Shown in pieces: positions 17,897 to 26,128 of a stretch of DNA of 64,000 bases (position 1 is the stretch's first letter; each line of letters starts with the position of its first letter). The DNA comes from Paracoccus albus (lineage in GTDB: Bacteria > Pseudomonadota > Alphaproteobacteria > Rhodobacterales > Rhodobacteraceae), in NCBI RefSeq assembly GCF_027913035.1, contig NZ_CP115775.1:248001-312000 (forward strand), given 5' to 3'. The translations under genes and the position numbers were made by a program. The notes under the pieces were generated by a model. It was not told where the DNA came from. It did not search any database and saw only the letters and a list, made by a program, of their open reading frames with translations.

Positions 17897-18683
17897 TATG
17901 TCCGTCCTCGCCCATAATCGCCGACTCGCAGACGACACGACGCACCCCGTCAGAACTGCATCACTTCGGATGGCCAGTTGCCAACATTCGAGACGCAAAA
18001 AAGATCCTTTCATTGGCAAAGCGCGACGGTCGGTTTCGGACGCATGCCGGATTGATTTTCGCTCATGCTGGATATCTCATCTGATCTTCTATGACACGGT
18101 TTGGCAAACGATCTCAGATCCTATCATATGACTATTTCGCTTACGCGTGTGAGCTTGCGGTCGGCGCGTCAGCACCATATAGCATGATCGCGCGCAGCGC
18201 TGCGACGCCAAGCGCCGGACCGCCCCCCTTCAGTGCCAAAGCGACGTGCTCGCCCAGCCATCCGGAAAACGCCGGAGTCGCCTGAACGCTGATGATGATC
18301 AGCCCAAGAGCAAGGACCGTAAGATTGGACATCAGCCTGCCGGCTATTTTAAAGCGGGCGGGCCGCGTCGGCGATCATGGTCGACAGCTGGGCGCTTTCC
18401 GGGATGAAGATTGCGCCCGAGATAAGGATTAACTTCGGGCTCAGCCAGACGGGCCACCGAAACTCAGCGCCGAGACAAATACCATGCTGCCCGATACCCA
18501 GCATCGCCCCAGCACAGACCCGTGCCTTCCATCGGGGCAAGGATGGTCAAATATGTCTGGACGCCATCCGGCCAACTGGTCCCGCAGCAAGAGGAACCCT
18601 GTTCGGGACCGAATTATCGAGGCAATTCCTTCGATAATGAACGCGAGCCTGTTGCGCTGCCGGAATGTTCGGAAGTGTTCACG
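17897..18683. other. Gene-poor stretch downstream of rhaK
   Basis: About 790 nt without a convincing gene. Two short minus-strand frames are open: 18141-18332 (63 codons, with an N-terminal hydrophobic run I-I-I-S-V-Q-A-T-P-A-F-S) and 18349-18540 (63 codons, hydrophobic centre). Neither has a ribosome site or recognisable family, and they are in different frames, so they may be remnants of one decayed membrane-protein gene or chance. No terminator with a T-run was found behind rhaK. Base composition is less GC-rich than the rha operon, consistent with an accessory junction. Confidence 0.4.
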
Positions 18684-18833
18684 ATGAGCTATGTAACCGA
18701 GGCCGGGCAATCGACCGTGCGTTTCAGCCTGATCGACTTCGATCTTGCGTGGCAGAATTTGGCTGAAACAGACCGGCAGATTCCGGAACAGATTTCCGAC
18801 GAAGGCGTGCAGTCATCTGACATGAAGCTTTGA
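18684..18833 (+). CDS. Small hypothetical protein
   Basis: A 49-codon frame beginning M-S-Y-V-T-E-A-G, with an acidic, soluble composition. The frame is open further upstream to 18522 but that part is low in protein-like character. Its stop overlaps a possible TTG start of the next ORF (TTGA). No family is recognised and no clear ribosome site is seen. It is listed because it and the next ORF are co-oriented and overlapping, as real gene pairs are. Confidence 0.25.
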   Translation: MSYVTEAGQSTVRFSLIDFDLAWQNLAETDRQIPEQISDEGVQSSDMKL

Positions 18834-19267
18834 GCAAGGGCGTGGAGGAACCGCTCAGCCCGGAAGAAACCCAAGACCGGATCGCGCTTTTGGTCACCAT
18901 GGCCGTGGATTCCGGATTTCTGCCGTTGCACAGCGCGGAAAAGCTGCTGATCTATGGGATTATCGATGTTCGGGAGGCAGTGATCGACATGCCTGCCGGA
19001 CAAAGGCCGATTCAGGTTTTTGAACCAACGCTCATTGCGATCAGTGTGGCCGCGATCCTGCGAACGACCTCGGTCCCTGAACCGTTGGCGGGGCGGGAAA
19101 AGGGTGTCGGTGAAGGAACGGCAAAGTGCGGCTTCGAAGCCCTGATTCCTCGTGGCAAGCGGAAATGGGTTTTGTCACGGAAATACTTGGAGAGCGGTGA
19201 TGCCGACAATCATCGATTGATGGATGGAATCGTGGTCCGCTATTGGTGGAACAGCGTCTCGCATTGA
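18830..19267 (+). CDS. Hypothetical protein of unknown function
   Basis: A 145-codon frame from a TTG that overlaps the previous stop. Residues 10-70 look protein-like (L-S-P-E-E-T-Q-D-R-I, then S-A-E-K-L-L-I-Y-G-I-I-D-V) with amphipathic helices; the part after residue 90 is lower in complexity of pattern and may not be genuine. No known family, signal peptide or membrane segment is recognised. It lies between the rhamnose operon and an IS5 element, so it may be accessory or a degraded gene. Confidence 0.3.
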   Translation: MSKGVEEPLSPEETQDRIALLVTMAVDSGFLPLHSAEKLLIYGIIDVREAVIDMPAGQRPIQVFEPTLIAISVAAILRTTSVPEPLAGREKGVGEGTAKCGFEALIPRGKRKWVLSRKYLESGDADNHRLMDGIVVRYWWNSVSH

Positions 19268-19486
19268 CGCAATGTTCATCTACAAGCCCAACGAGCAGCA
19301 CCGGCCCAGAGCCTTCGGTCAGTTCTTCGATATGCTGTACCACAGCAATCCCCGCAGTGGTCATTCGCTCTACGCAGATAAACCTCGCGCGAAGCAGCAC
19401 CTTCAGTTGAAAGCAAGAATTTCGGCCCGTCTCTGCATGTCTCTCTCTTGACTTCAAATGTGGGGCTGTCGCCTAGATTGGGGGGG

Positions 19487-19693
19487 ATGCTTTCGGCGGA
19501 AACGCCGGAAGGACGTTGCCTAAAATCTGTTATTGTCATCGTTATTTTTGTGGCTGCTATCCTCTTCGCTTTCAGTACATTCTGCATTGGGCTGTTTGCT
19601 TTAGTAGGAGGGATTGCTATGGAAACAGAAGTACGCGCAGTTATCGGAAATTTTGCAATTGGATCATCCGCGACCTTGACCATTATGGCCTGA
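19487..19693 (+). CDS. Small hypothetical membrane protein
   Basis: About 68 codons from the ATG at 19487. A strong hydrophobic helix (S-V-I-V-I-V-I-F-V-A-A-I-L-F-A-F) is followed by a second hydrophobic stretch around C-I-G-L-F-A-L-V-G-G-I-A. It ends only 16 nt before the left end of the IS5 element, so it was not disrupted by it. The start is uncertain: a G-run directly abuts the ATG rather than standing at normal spacing. No family recognised. Confidence 0.3.
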   Translation: MLSAETPEGRCLKSVIVIVIFVAAILFAFSTFCIGLFALVGGIAMETEVRAVIGNFAIGSSATLTIMA

Positions 19694-19708
19694 AGGATCG
19701 TGACGGCT

Positions 19709-20569
19709 GGTGCTAGGGTTGAGACTCAATCGGCCGACCGAATGATGGTTGCTGCGATTGCGATGGCGGCGGCGAAGTTTCTCGCGAGTTTGTCGTATCT
19801 TGTTGCGATGTGTCGCCAGTCCTTGAGGCAACAGAAGGCGCGCTCGATTCTGTTGCGCCGTCGATATGCTTTCTGTTCATAAGGGATCGGCCTATTGCGT
19901 GACCGGGTTGAAGGGATGAGGGCTTCAGCCCCGCATTCGGCAAGGCGCTTGCGAAGGCTGCCCGCGTCATAGCCCCGGTCGGCCAGCAACCTTGCCGGCG
20001 GCGGCGACAAGGCGAGCAATTGCGGGGCGGCGGAAATATCGGCGCCGTTGCCCGGGCCGAGGATGAAGGCCACGGCGCGCCTGCAGGCATCTGTTAGAGC
20101 ATGGATTTTCGTCGTGGGCCCGCCACGCGAGCGCCCGATGGCCTGAGCTTCGCCCCCCACCTTCCGCCATGCGCCGAGCGATGGGCCCGAATGGCGGAAC
20201 TGTCGATGCTGAGCTTTTCGGGCCAGTCCGGCTGCGCTCAGAGCTGCGTGAAGATCCGTGTCCACAGCCCTTTGCGGCTCCAGCGGTTGAAGCGGTTATA
20301 GATCGTGGTCGCCGGACCACAGACCGCCGGACTATCCTGCCAGCGGCAACCGACGCGCAGCACATGGACGATGCCGCTGATCACCCGCCGATCATCCACG
20401 CGCCGCGCCGCGGGTTGGTTCTTTGGCAAAAGCGGCTCGATCGCCGCCCATGCCCGGTCCGAAAGCCGGTATGCCGCCGCCATCACCCGACTTCTCTCTG
20501 CTCCATTCCGAAAAAAATCAGGGTGGAAACACATAATCAATGCTTTGATTGGGTATGGAGTGTAGTACC
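19709..20569 (-). mobile_element. IS5-family insertion sequence (IS427-like), 861 bp, decayed
   Basis: Ends were set by aligning the two flanks by eye: 19709-19731 on the plus strand and 20547-20569 on the minus strand match at 15 of 23 positions, both beginning GGT-x-CTA and ending C-A-A-T-C. The 861-bp length and the IS5-type transposase inside agree with these ends. No clear target duplication is visible at the borders. The transposase is broken (see the pseudogene), so the copy is probably immobile on its own. It lies between a small membrane-protein ORF and the MFS pump gene. Confidence 0.75.
19726..20483 (-). pseudogene. IS5-family transposase, interrupted by an in-frame stop and a frame change
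   Basis: Reading from the ATG at 20483 (M-A-A-A-Y-R-L-S-D-R-A-W), the frame gives the usual IS5 N-terminal domain and reaches W-T-R-I-F-T-Q-L, then a TGA at 20238-20240. Beyond the stop the same frame still encodes the first catalytic motif L-S-I-D-S-S-A-I-R-A-H (Asp at 20202-20204). After a run of six G on the coding strand (20153-20158) homology moves to the -1 frame: Q-A-I-G-R-S-R-G-G-P-T-T-K-I-H, then L-A-D-R-G-Y-D with the second Asp and R-R-N-R-I-E-R-A-F with the Glu. The G-run could be a programmed frameshift site, as in other two-ORF IS5 elements, but the TGA is a true lesion. Confidence 0.8.
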
Positions 20570-20758
20570 GGGATGATGATCGCGCCTATCGGATCGACAG
20601 TGATACCCAAAAAGTTCTGGCTGTGCTGAATCTGGTCGAGGCTTTCTCGAACTGAACGGGCATCATCCTCAGCCTTGGAACGGCGCGCCAGCCTTTTCGT
20701 TGGGCGGCCTTGACGTGCCTTCGGCACAGGCAGATCAATGGCGCGAAGGGATGATGTC

Positions 20759-22012
20759 ATGTCCGATGTGACAGAGGATGCCGCCGCGGCACAGATCGCG
20801 GCCACCGATGCTTCAGCGCCGCCGCCGGAAAAGACGGCATGGCTGATACTGGCGGGCGTCAGCCTTTGCCATATGCTCAACGATGTGATGCAGTCGCTTC
20901 TGGCGGCGATCTATCCCTTACTGAAGGCGGAATTCGCGCTGCAGTTCTGGCAGATCGGGCTTCTGACGCTGGCCTTTCAGGGAACGGCATCACTGTTGCA
21001 GCCTGTCATTGGTGCGGTGACGGATAAGCGGCCCATGCCGATGTCGCTGCCCGTCGGTATGACCTCCAGCCTGATCGGGCTGGTGGCGCTGTCGCAGGCT
21101 GGCAGCTATCCGGTGCTGGTCGCAGGCGCGATGATGATCGGCTTTGGTTCCGCCGTTTTTCATCCTGAATCCAGCCGCGTGGCACGGCTGGCCTCTGGCG
21201 GTCGGTATGGCACCGCGCAGTCATTCTTTCAGGTGGGCGGCAACGCGGGCACCGCACTTGGGCCGCTGCTGGCAGCGTTCATTGTCGTGCCGAATGGCCG
21301 GGGATCGATCCTGTGGTTCACACTGATGGCGATACTTGGGATCTTTATCCTGACGCGGGTCGGGCTGTGGTATGGTGCGTATATGCGCGCCTCGGCATCG
21401 CGACGGCGGGCGGTTCCCAGCCACAGCCTTTCATTGGGCAGGGTGCGATTGGCGATCGTGATCCTTGCGCTGCTGACATTTTCCAAAAACATCTACACCG
21501 CGTCGATCACAAGCTATTACACCTTTTTCCTGATCGAGAAGTTTGGCCTGTCGCAGCAGCAGTCGCAGTTGATGCTTTTCGTTTTTCTTGCGGCAATGGC
21601 ATTGGGCGTCATCCTTGGTGGCCCGCTTGGCGACAAGTTCAGGCCGCTGACGGTGATCTGGATATCCATCCTTGGCGTTTTGCCCTTTACGCTGCTGCTG
21701 CCCTATGCCGGGTTGATCGGAACGGGTGTGCTGACCTTCGTGATCGGGGTTGTCCTTGCCTCTGCCTTCCCGGCCATCGTCGTTTTTGCGCAAGAGCTTG
21801 TGCCGGGCCGTGTCGGTCTGATCGCAGGTATCTTCTTCGGTTTTGCTTTTGGCATGGGTGGTATCGCGGCGGCTGTTCTGGGCGTTATCGCAGACCATCG
21901 CGGGGTAGAGTTCGTCTATCGGCTTTGCGCGTGGATGCCTGCGATGGGGCTGCTGACGGTGTTTCTGCCGCGCGGCGCGGAAATGGCGGGGACCGTCAAG
22001 AACCTGGATTGA
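20759..22012 (+). CDS. MFS transporter, fosmidomycin-resistance (Fsr) type
   Basis: A 417-residue major facilitator with 12 predicted membrane segments. It belongs to the Fsr-like branch: S-L-C-H-M-L-N-D in the first helix, Q-P-V-I-G-A-V-T-D-K-R at the loop 2-3 position, and F-G-S-A-V-F-H-P-E-S-S-R-V in helix 4-5, the hallmark H-P-E segment. It probably exports a small drug or metabolite across the inner membrane. The ATG at 20759 is preferred because AAGGGA stands about 9 nt upstream; the frame opens at 20738. It is monocistronic and lies directly right of the IS5 element, which may influence its expression. Confidence 0.85.
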   Translation: MSDVTEDAAAAQIAATDASAPPPEKTAWLILAGVSLCHMLNDVMQSLLAAIYPLLKAEFALQFWQIGLLTLAFQGTASLLQPVIGAVTDKRPMPMSLPVGMTSSLIGLVALSQAGSYPVLVAGAMMIGFGSAVFHPESSRVARLASGGRYGTAQSFFQVGGNAGTALGPLLAAFIVVPNGRGSILWFTLMAILGIFILTRVGLWYGAYMRASASRRRAVPSHSLSLGRVRLAIVILALLTFSKNIYTASITSYYTFFLIEKFGLSQQQSQLMLFVFLAAMALGVILGGPLGDKFRPLTVIWISILGVLPFTLLLPYAGLIGTGVLTFVIGVVLASAFPAIVVFAQELVPGRVGLIAGIFFGFAFGMGGIAAAVLGVIADHRGVEFVYRLCAWMPAMGLLTVFLPRGAEMAGTVKNLD

Positions 22013-22029
22013 AGAGAGGCCCGCCGGTC

Positions 22030-22057
22030 AAAAAACCTGCCCGCGATGGCGGGCAGG
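22030..22057 (-). terminator. Rho-independent terminator of the dctP-like gene
   Basis: A perfect 9-bp stem (CCTGCCCGC at 22036-22044, GCGGGCAGG at 22049-22057, 4-nt loop) followed on the minus strand by six T (22030-22035). It lies about 30 nt behind the stop of the minus-strand TRAP binding-protein gene and between two convergent genes. Confidence 0.9.
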
Positions 22058-22087
22058 TCTGTGCATCTTGTTTGGTAAAAGCGAAGA

Positions 22088-23059
22088 TCACTCTACCGCG
22101 ATTATGCTGTCCATCAGCTCTTTGCCATACTGGCTTTCATAATCGGCATAGGCATCGGCAAGCTGGTCCTGAAACGCCTGCTTTTCTTCAGCCGAAACCT
22201 CGTTCACCTCCATGCCGCGCTCACGCAGGGTGGCAACGCCTTCCGCCTCGACCGTGTCGACATAACCGCGCATCGCAGCGACCGCAGCTTCGCCGGCCTT
22301 GTCAAAAGCCGCTTTCTGTTCGTCATCCAGCCCGTCCCACAGTGGTTTGGACAAAAGGATGATCGCAGGTGAATAGACGTGACCATCCAGCGACAGATAT
22401 TGCTGCACCTCGTTCAGATTGGCTGACACGATCACCGAAAGCGGGTTTTCCTGTCCGTCGATTGCGCCCTGTTGCAGTGCCGGAATGACCTCTGGCCATG
22501 CCATCGGCGTGGGGGCTGCACCAAGCGCCTCGAACGCTTTCAGATGGACCGGGTTTTCCATCGTGCGAATTTTCAGCCCGTCCAGATCGGCCGGCGTCGC
22601 AATTGGCCCGCGACTATTGGTGATATGGCGGAAGCCCTGTTCGCCCCAGGCCAACGCGTGAAGCCCCGCATCGTCAAATTTGGCCAGCATCTCTTGCCCG
22701 ATCTCTCCGTCCAGCGTGTTGCGCGCGTGGCTGAGATCGCGGAACAGGAAGGGCACGTCAAAGACGCCGACTTCAGGTACGAAATTCGACAGCGTCCCCG
22801 AAGATGCAATTGTTGCGTCGATGGTGCCGATCTGAATGCCCTCAATCACCTCGCGTTCGCCGCCGAGGCCGGAGTTCGGAAACTGCTGGACCGCGAAGGC
22901 ATCGCCCAGCTCTGCGGTCAGCGTTTCTTCAAATGCTTTGGCACCTGCGCCATAATGGCTGTCTTCGGCCAAAGCATAGCCCAGCTTCAGGTCGGCAGCC
23001 GCTGCCAACGTGGTCGAGCCTGCCAGCAGGGTCACGGCCAATGCAAAATGTCGTGTCAT
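22088..23059 (-). CDS. TRAP transporter substrate-binding protein (DctP family), orphan
   Basis: A 323-residue periplasmic binding protein with a signal peptide of about 22 residues (A-G-S-T-T-L-A-A-A-A-D). DctP-family signs are the N-terminal L-K-L-G-Y-A-L-A, the G-L-K-I-R-T-M-E-N-P segment near 155, M-A-W-P-E-V-I-P-A-L-Q-Q-G-A-I-D-G-Q-E-N-P (ligand-site region), and the S-K-P-L-W-D motif. It should feed an organic acid to a DctQ-DctM pair, but no such membrane subunits lie beside it in this window. It is a single-gene unit with its own terminator, so the membrane partners must be encoded elsewhere or may have been lost. Confidence 0.88.
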   Translation of the reverse strand: MTRHFALAVTLLAGSTTLAAAADLKLGYALAEDSHYGAGAKAFEETLTAELGDAFAVQQFPNSGLGGEREVIEGIQIGTIDATIASSGTLSNFVPEVGVFDVPFLFRDLSHARNTLDGEIGQEMLAKFDDAGLHALAWGEQGFRHITNSRGPIATPADLDGLKIRTMENPVHLKAFEALGAAPTPMAWPEVIPALQQGAIDGQENPLSVIVSANLNEVQQYLSLDGHVYSPAIILLSKPLWDGLDDEQKAAFDKAGEAAVAAMRGYVDTVEAEGVATLRERGMEVNEVSAEEKQAFQDQLADAYADYESQYGKELMDSIIAVE

Positions 23060-23121
23060 GTAAACTTCCTCCGGTTTTCGGAGGACAGATTGATGTGCCG
23101 CGCGTCATGCGTCAATGGCCG

Positions 23122-23775
23122 CTACAACTCGTATTTACGCGCATCCGCCACAAGCTCTTTCAGGTCGGCCAGGTTGAGCCTGCCAAAAGCTGCCTCATGC
23201 CCGGCAATGAAGGTGGGCGTGCCGCTCAGCATCATGGTGTCCGCGAGGTCCATCGATTCATAAATCTGATCAAGGATCGCACGCTTTTCCATATCTTCGC
23301 GCAGCTTCGCCTCATCCAGACCGACATCGCGTGCGACACGCAACACCGTCGCTTGCTCTGCCCGCGCCTTCATGCTCATCAGGGCTTCGTGGAACTGCCA
23401 GTATTTCCCCTGCTGCAACGAGGCAAGCGAGGCTTTGGCAGCAAAGAATGAGCCCTCACCGAAAACCGGCCATTCGCGGAACACCACACGCAGGGATTTG
23501 TCCTCGCCGATCAGGCGCTGCACATCGCGCATGTTCTGGCGGCAAAACGGACAATTGTAATCAAAAAATTCCGTCAGGGTGACGTCGCCTTGCGGATTGC
23601 CCAGAACGGGCAGGGCAGGGTTACGTTCCAGCACGCGGCGCAGTTCCGCAGGCATCGGGTTGGGATGCGCCTGCTTATCCTGCGCCAGCACGCGCAAAGG
23701 TGCGCCTGCCAAGGCAGCCCCGGCAGCAGTGGCGGTGATCATCATGCGTCGGTTCATCGCTGGCTTATAGGGCAT
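23122..23775 (-). CDS. DsbA family thiol-disulfide oxidoreductase, periplasmic
   Basis: A 217-residue DsbA/Com1-like thioredoxin-fold protein. The active site is C-P-F-C at residues 75-78, and the cis-proline loop appears as M-L-S-G-T-P-T-F near 185. An N-terminal R-R-M-M followed by a small hydrophobic stretch ending V-L-A-Q resembles a Sec or Tat signal. The ATG at 23775 has AGGAG 7 nt upstream and is preferred; the next ATG at 23757 has none. It likely oxidises or isomerises disulfides in exported proteins. It is 62 nt upstream of the orphan dctP in the same direction; co-transcription is possible. Confidence 0.88.
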   Translation of the reverse strand: MPYKPAMNRRMMITATAAGAALAGAPLRVLAQDKQAHPNPMPAELRRVLERNPALPVLGNPQGDVTLTEFFDYNCPFCRQNMRDVQRLIGEDKSLRVVFREWPVFGEGSFFAAKASLASLQQGKYWQFHEALMSMKARAEQATVLRVARDVGLDEAKLREDMEKRAILDQIYESMDLADTMMLSGTPTFIAGHEAAFGRLNLADLKELVADARKYEL

Positions 23776-23916
23776 TCAACACTCCTGACTGGCTGCCTCA
23801 ACGTGACCGACCCTGACCCGCGCAGCAAGGCTCGCCTCCAAACATTGCCGTGAGCATGGTAATTGTCCGTAAATCATATTGCTGTTACGCAACCGTCACA
23901 AAAAAGCGGGTGCGAA

Positions 23917-25383
23917 ATGGCCGATACCGATCCCAAGTCATGGAAGACACTTAACAAGGACCTCGACCGTATTTCGATGCTCGAACAGGCGACGGCGCTT
24001 GTGTCGCGCCCGCTGGTTGCGCCGGGTATCGCATTGGCTTTCATGGTGCTTGTCGGGCTGTCAGTTGGGTCCTTCAGCGGGGTCAGCGCCGTCACGGCGA
24101 TTGTCATCGCTGCATCGGTCGTGGGCGCATACATGGCACTGAATATCGGCGCCAACGACGTGGCCAACAATATGGGCCCGGCGGTGGGCGCCCGCGCGAT
24201 GACCATCGGTTCGGCACTGATCGTCGCCGCAATCTGTGAAACGGCAGGCGCGCTGCTGGCGGGCGGGGATGTGGTTTCCACCGTGTCACGCGGCATCATC
24301 TCACCCGAAAGCGTCGCGCAGCCGCAGATCTTCATTTGGGCGATGTTTTCTGCCCTGCTGGCGGGTGCGTTGTGGATCAACCTCGCCACATGGATCGGTG
24401 CACCCGTATCGACCACCCATTCCATCGTTGGCGGGGTCATGGGCGCAGGGATCGCGGCGGCAGGCTTTGCGGCGGTGAATTGGCCGACAATGGGTGCCAT
24501 TGTCGCAAGCTGGGTGATTTCACCGGTCATGGGCGGGGTGATTGCGGCCGCATTCCTTGCCTTCATCAAGACGAAGATCATCTATACTGAAGATATGTTG
24601 GCCTCTGCCCGCCGTTGGGTGCCCGTGCTGATTGGCATCATGGCGGGGACATTCGCGACCTATCTGGCGCTGAAAGGGCTGAAAAAGCTGATCTCCGTCG
24701 GTTTCGGCCCTGCGGTTCTGCTCGGCCTCGCAATCGCCATCGTGACAACCTTCGTCATGCGCCCCGTCATCGCCCGCCAGTCCCGCGGGTTAGAGCCGCG
24801 CAAGAAATCCCTGAAAGAATTGTTTTCTATCCCACTGGTGCTTTCGGCTGCGCTTCTGTCCTTCGCGCATGGCGCAAATGACGTTGCGAACGCCGTTGGT
24901 CCGCTTGCTGCCATTGTTCACGCGGTGCAGGATGGAGGCAGTTCGGACAGCGTATCCATTCCGATTTGGGTGATGCTGATCGGCGGTGCGGGACTGTCCG
25001 TCGGCCTGTTGCTGTTTGGTCCGAAGCTCATCAATATCGTCGGGAATGAGATCACACGCCTGAACGCCATGCGGGCCTATTGCGTGGCGCTGTCGGCTGC
25101 ATTCACCGTTATCATTGCCTCTTGGCTGGGCCTGCCAGTCAGTTCCACCCACATCGCAATCGGCGGCATCTTCGGCGTCGGCTTCTTTCGCGAATGGTAC
25201 CATGAACGTGTCATGGGAGAGTTGCGCACCGATACCACATCGACGGCAGAGCAACGGCGCAGGAAAAAGGTCGTTCGCCGTTCGCATTTCACGACCATCC
25301 TTGCCGCATGGTTGATTACCGTGCCTGCCGCTGCCAGTCTGTCTGCGTTGCTCTATTGGGTGTTCACCTCTCTTTGGATGTAG
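23917..25383 (+). CDS. Inorganic phosphate transporter, PiT family
   Basis: A 488-residue membrane protein with two PHO4-type repeats. The duplicated signatures are G-A-N-D-V-A-N-N-M-G-P near residue 86 and G-A-N-D-V-A-N-A-V-G-P near 325, with the S-T-T-H-S and S-S-T-H-I segments of the two halves. Ten or more membrane segments are predicted. It couples phosphate uptake to protons or sodium at the inner membrane. The ATG at 23917 begins M-A-D-T-D-P and is preferred to a TTG at 23863. The next gene, a histidine phosphatase, starts directly at its stop, suggesting a phosphate-related pair. Confidence 0.9.
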   Translation: MADTDPKSWKTLNKDLDRISMLEQATALVSRPLVAPGIALAFMVLVGLSVGSFSGVSAVTAIVIAASVVGAYMALNIGANDVANNMGPAVGARAMTIGSALIVAAICETAGALLAGGDVVSTVSRGIISPESVAQPQIFIWAMFSALLAGALWINLATWIGAPVSTTHSIVGGVMGAGIAAAGFAAVNWPTMGAIVASWVISPVMGGVIAAAFLAFIKTKIIYTEDMLASARRWVPVLIGIMAGTFATYLALKGLKKLISVGFGPAVLLGLAIAIVTTFVMRPVIARQSRGLEPRKKSLKELFSIPLVLSAALLSFAHGANDVANAVGPLAAIVHAVQDGGSSDSVSIPIWVMLIGGAGLSVGLLLFGPKLINIVGNEITRLNAMRAYCVALSAAFTVIIASWLGLPVSSTHIAIGGIFGVGFFREWYHERVMGELRTDTTSTAEQRRRKKVVRRSHFTTILAAWLITVPAAASLSALLYWVFTSLWM

Positions 25384-25962
25384 ATGATGCGCGAATGGCC
25401 CGATCTCTGGCTGATGCGTCATGGTCAGACCGAATGGAACGCGGCTGGCCGAATGCAGGGTCACCTGGACAGTCCGCTGACTGCACTTGGTCGCGAACAA
25501 GCCCGACGTCAGGCAGCGATAATGGCACCGATCCTTGATGCCCGAGCTGATGATATCGCGCTGATTTCCAGCCCGCTTGGCCGCGCCGTCGAAACTGCGA
25601 ACATCGTTTTCGGCAACCGACCTTTCCAGCTGCAACCCGATTTTCGCGAAATTTCTGTCGGCGCGTTTGAGGGCCGGACGCATCCCGATCTGGAGGCTGA
25701 ATTTCCGGATCTATTCTCCAGAAGCTGGCTCGGCTGGTACGATCTTGCGCCCGATGGTGAGGGATTGTCGCGTCTTCGCGAAAGGGTGAATGCCGGTCTG
25801 TCGGCACTGACCGGCCCCGCAGCCATCGTCTGTCACGGCATTACGCTGCGTATGATTCGGCTGATTGTGCTGGGTTGGGCGAACGACCGGCTTGAGGAAA
25901 TGGAGGTCCGGCAAGGTGCCGTCCACCTTCTGCGCGCCGGGCAAGAGAAGATGATAGTTTAA
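25384..25962 (+). CDS. Histidine phosphatase family protein (phosphoglycerate-mutase-like)
   Basis: A 192-residue cytoplasmic member of the branch-1 histidine phosphatases. The phosphohistidine motif is L-M-R-H-G-Q-T-E-W-N at residues 10-19; the acid E-x-x-x-G-x-F-E-G-R near 89-97 and the second catalytic His in V-C-H-G-I-T-L-R near 150 are present. It starts with no gap after the PiT transporter stop, so the two are co-transcribed and probably translationally linked. Substrate is unknown: possible are sugar phosphates, nucleotides or a cobalamin precursor (CobC-like). Confidence 0.85.
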   Translation: MMREWPDLWLMRHGQTEWNAAGRMQGHLDSPLTALGREQARRQAAIMAPILDARADDIALISSPLGRAVETANIVFGNRPFQLQPDFREISVGAFEGRTHPDLEAEFPDLFSRSWLGWYDLAPDGEGLSRLRERVNAGLSALTGPAAIVCHGITLRMIRLIVLGWANDRLEEMEVRQGAVHLLRAGQEKMIV

Positions 25963-26128
25963 TTTCAATTATATAACTGAATGCTATTGTCGAATCCAGC
26001 GTTACTTGAGGGCTTTGGTTCAGTCCCAATGCGCGAATTGGACGCGACAGATTGAAATGTATATATATGCTCATGGATTTTATATCCGATCCCATTTTTA
26101 AGAACGATTGTGATCAAGGATTCAGGCG

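Noticed and set aside
18441..18710. Minus-strand 89-codon ORF
   Set aside because: No ribosome site, no family, Arg-rich composition typical of antisense frames.
20518..20760. Minus-strand ORF beginning opposite the MFS start (G-R-P-T-K-R-L)
   Set aside because: Looks protein-like but has no ribosome site, overlaps the MFS start codon and runs into the IS5 end; kept only as an alternative reading in the findings.
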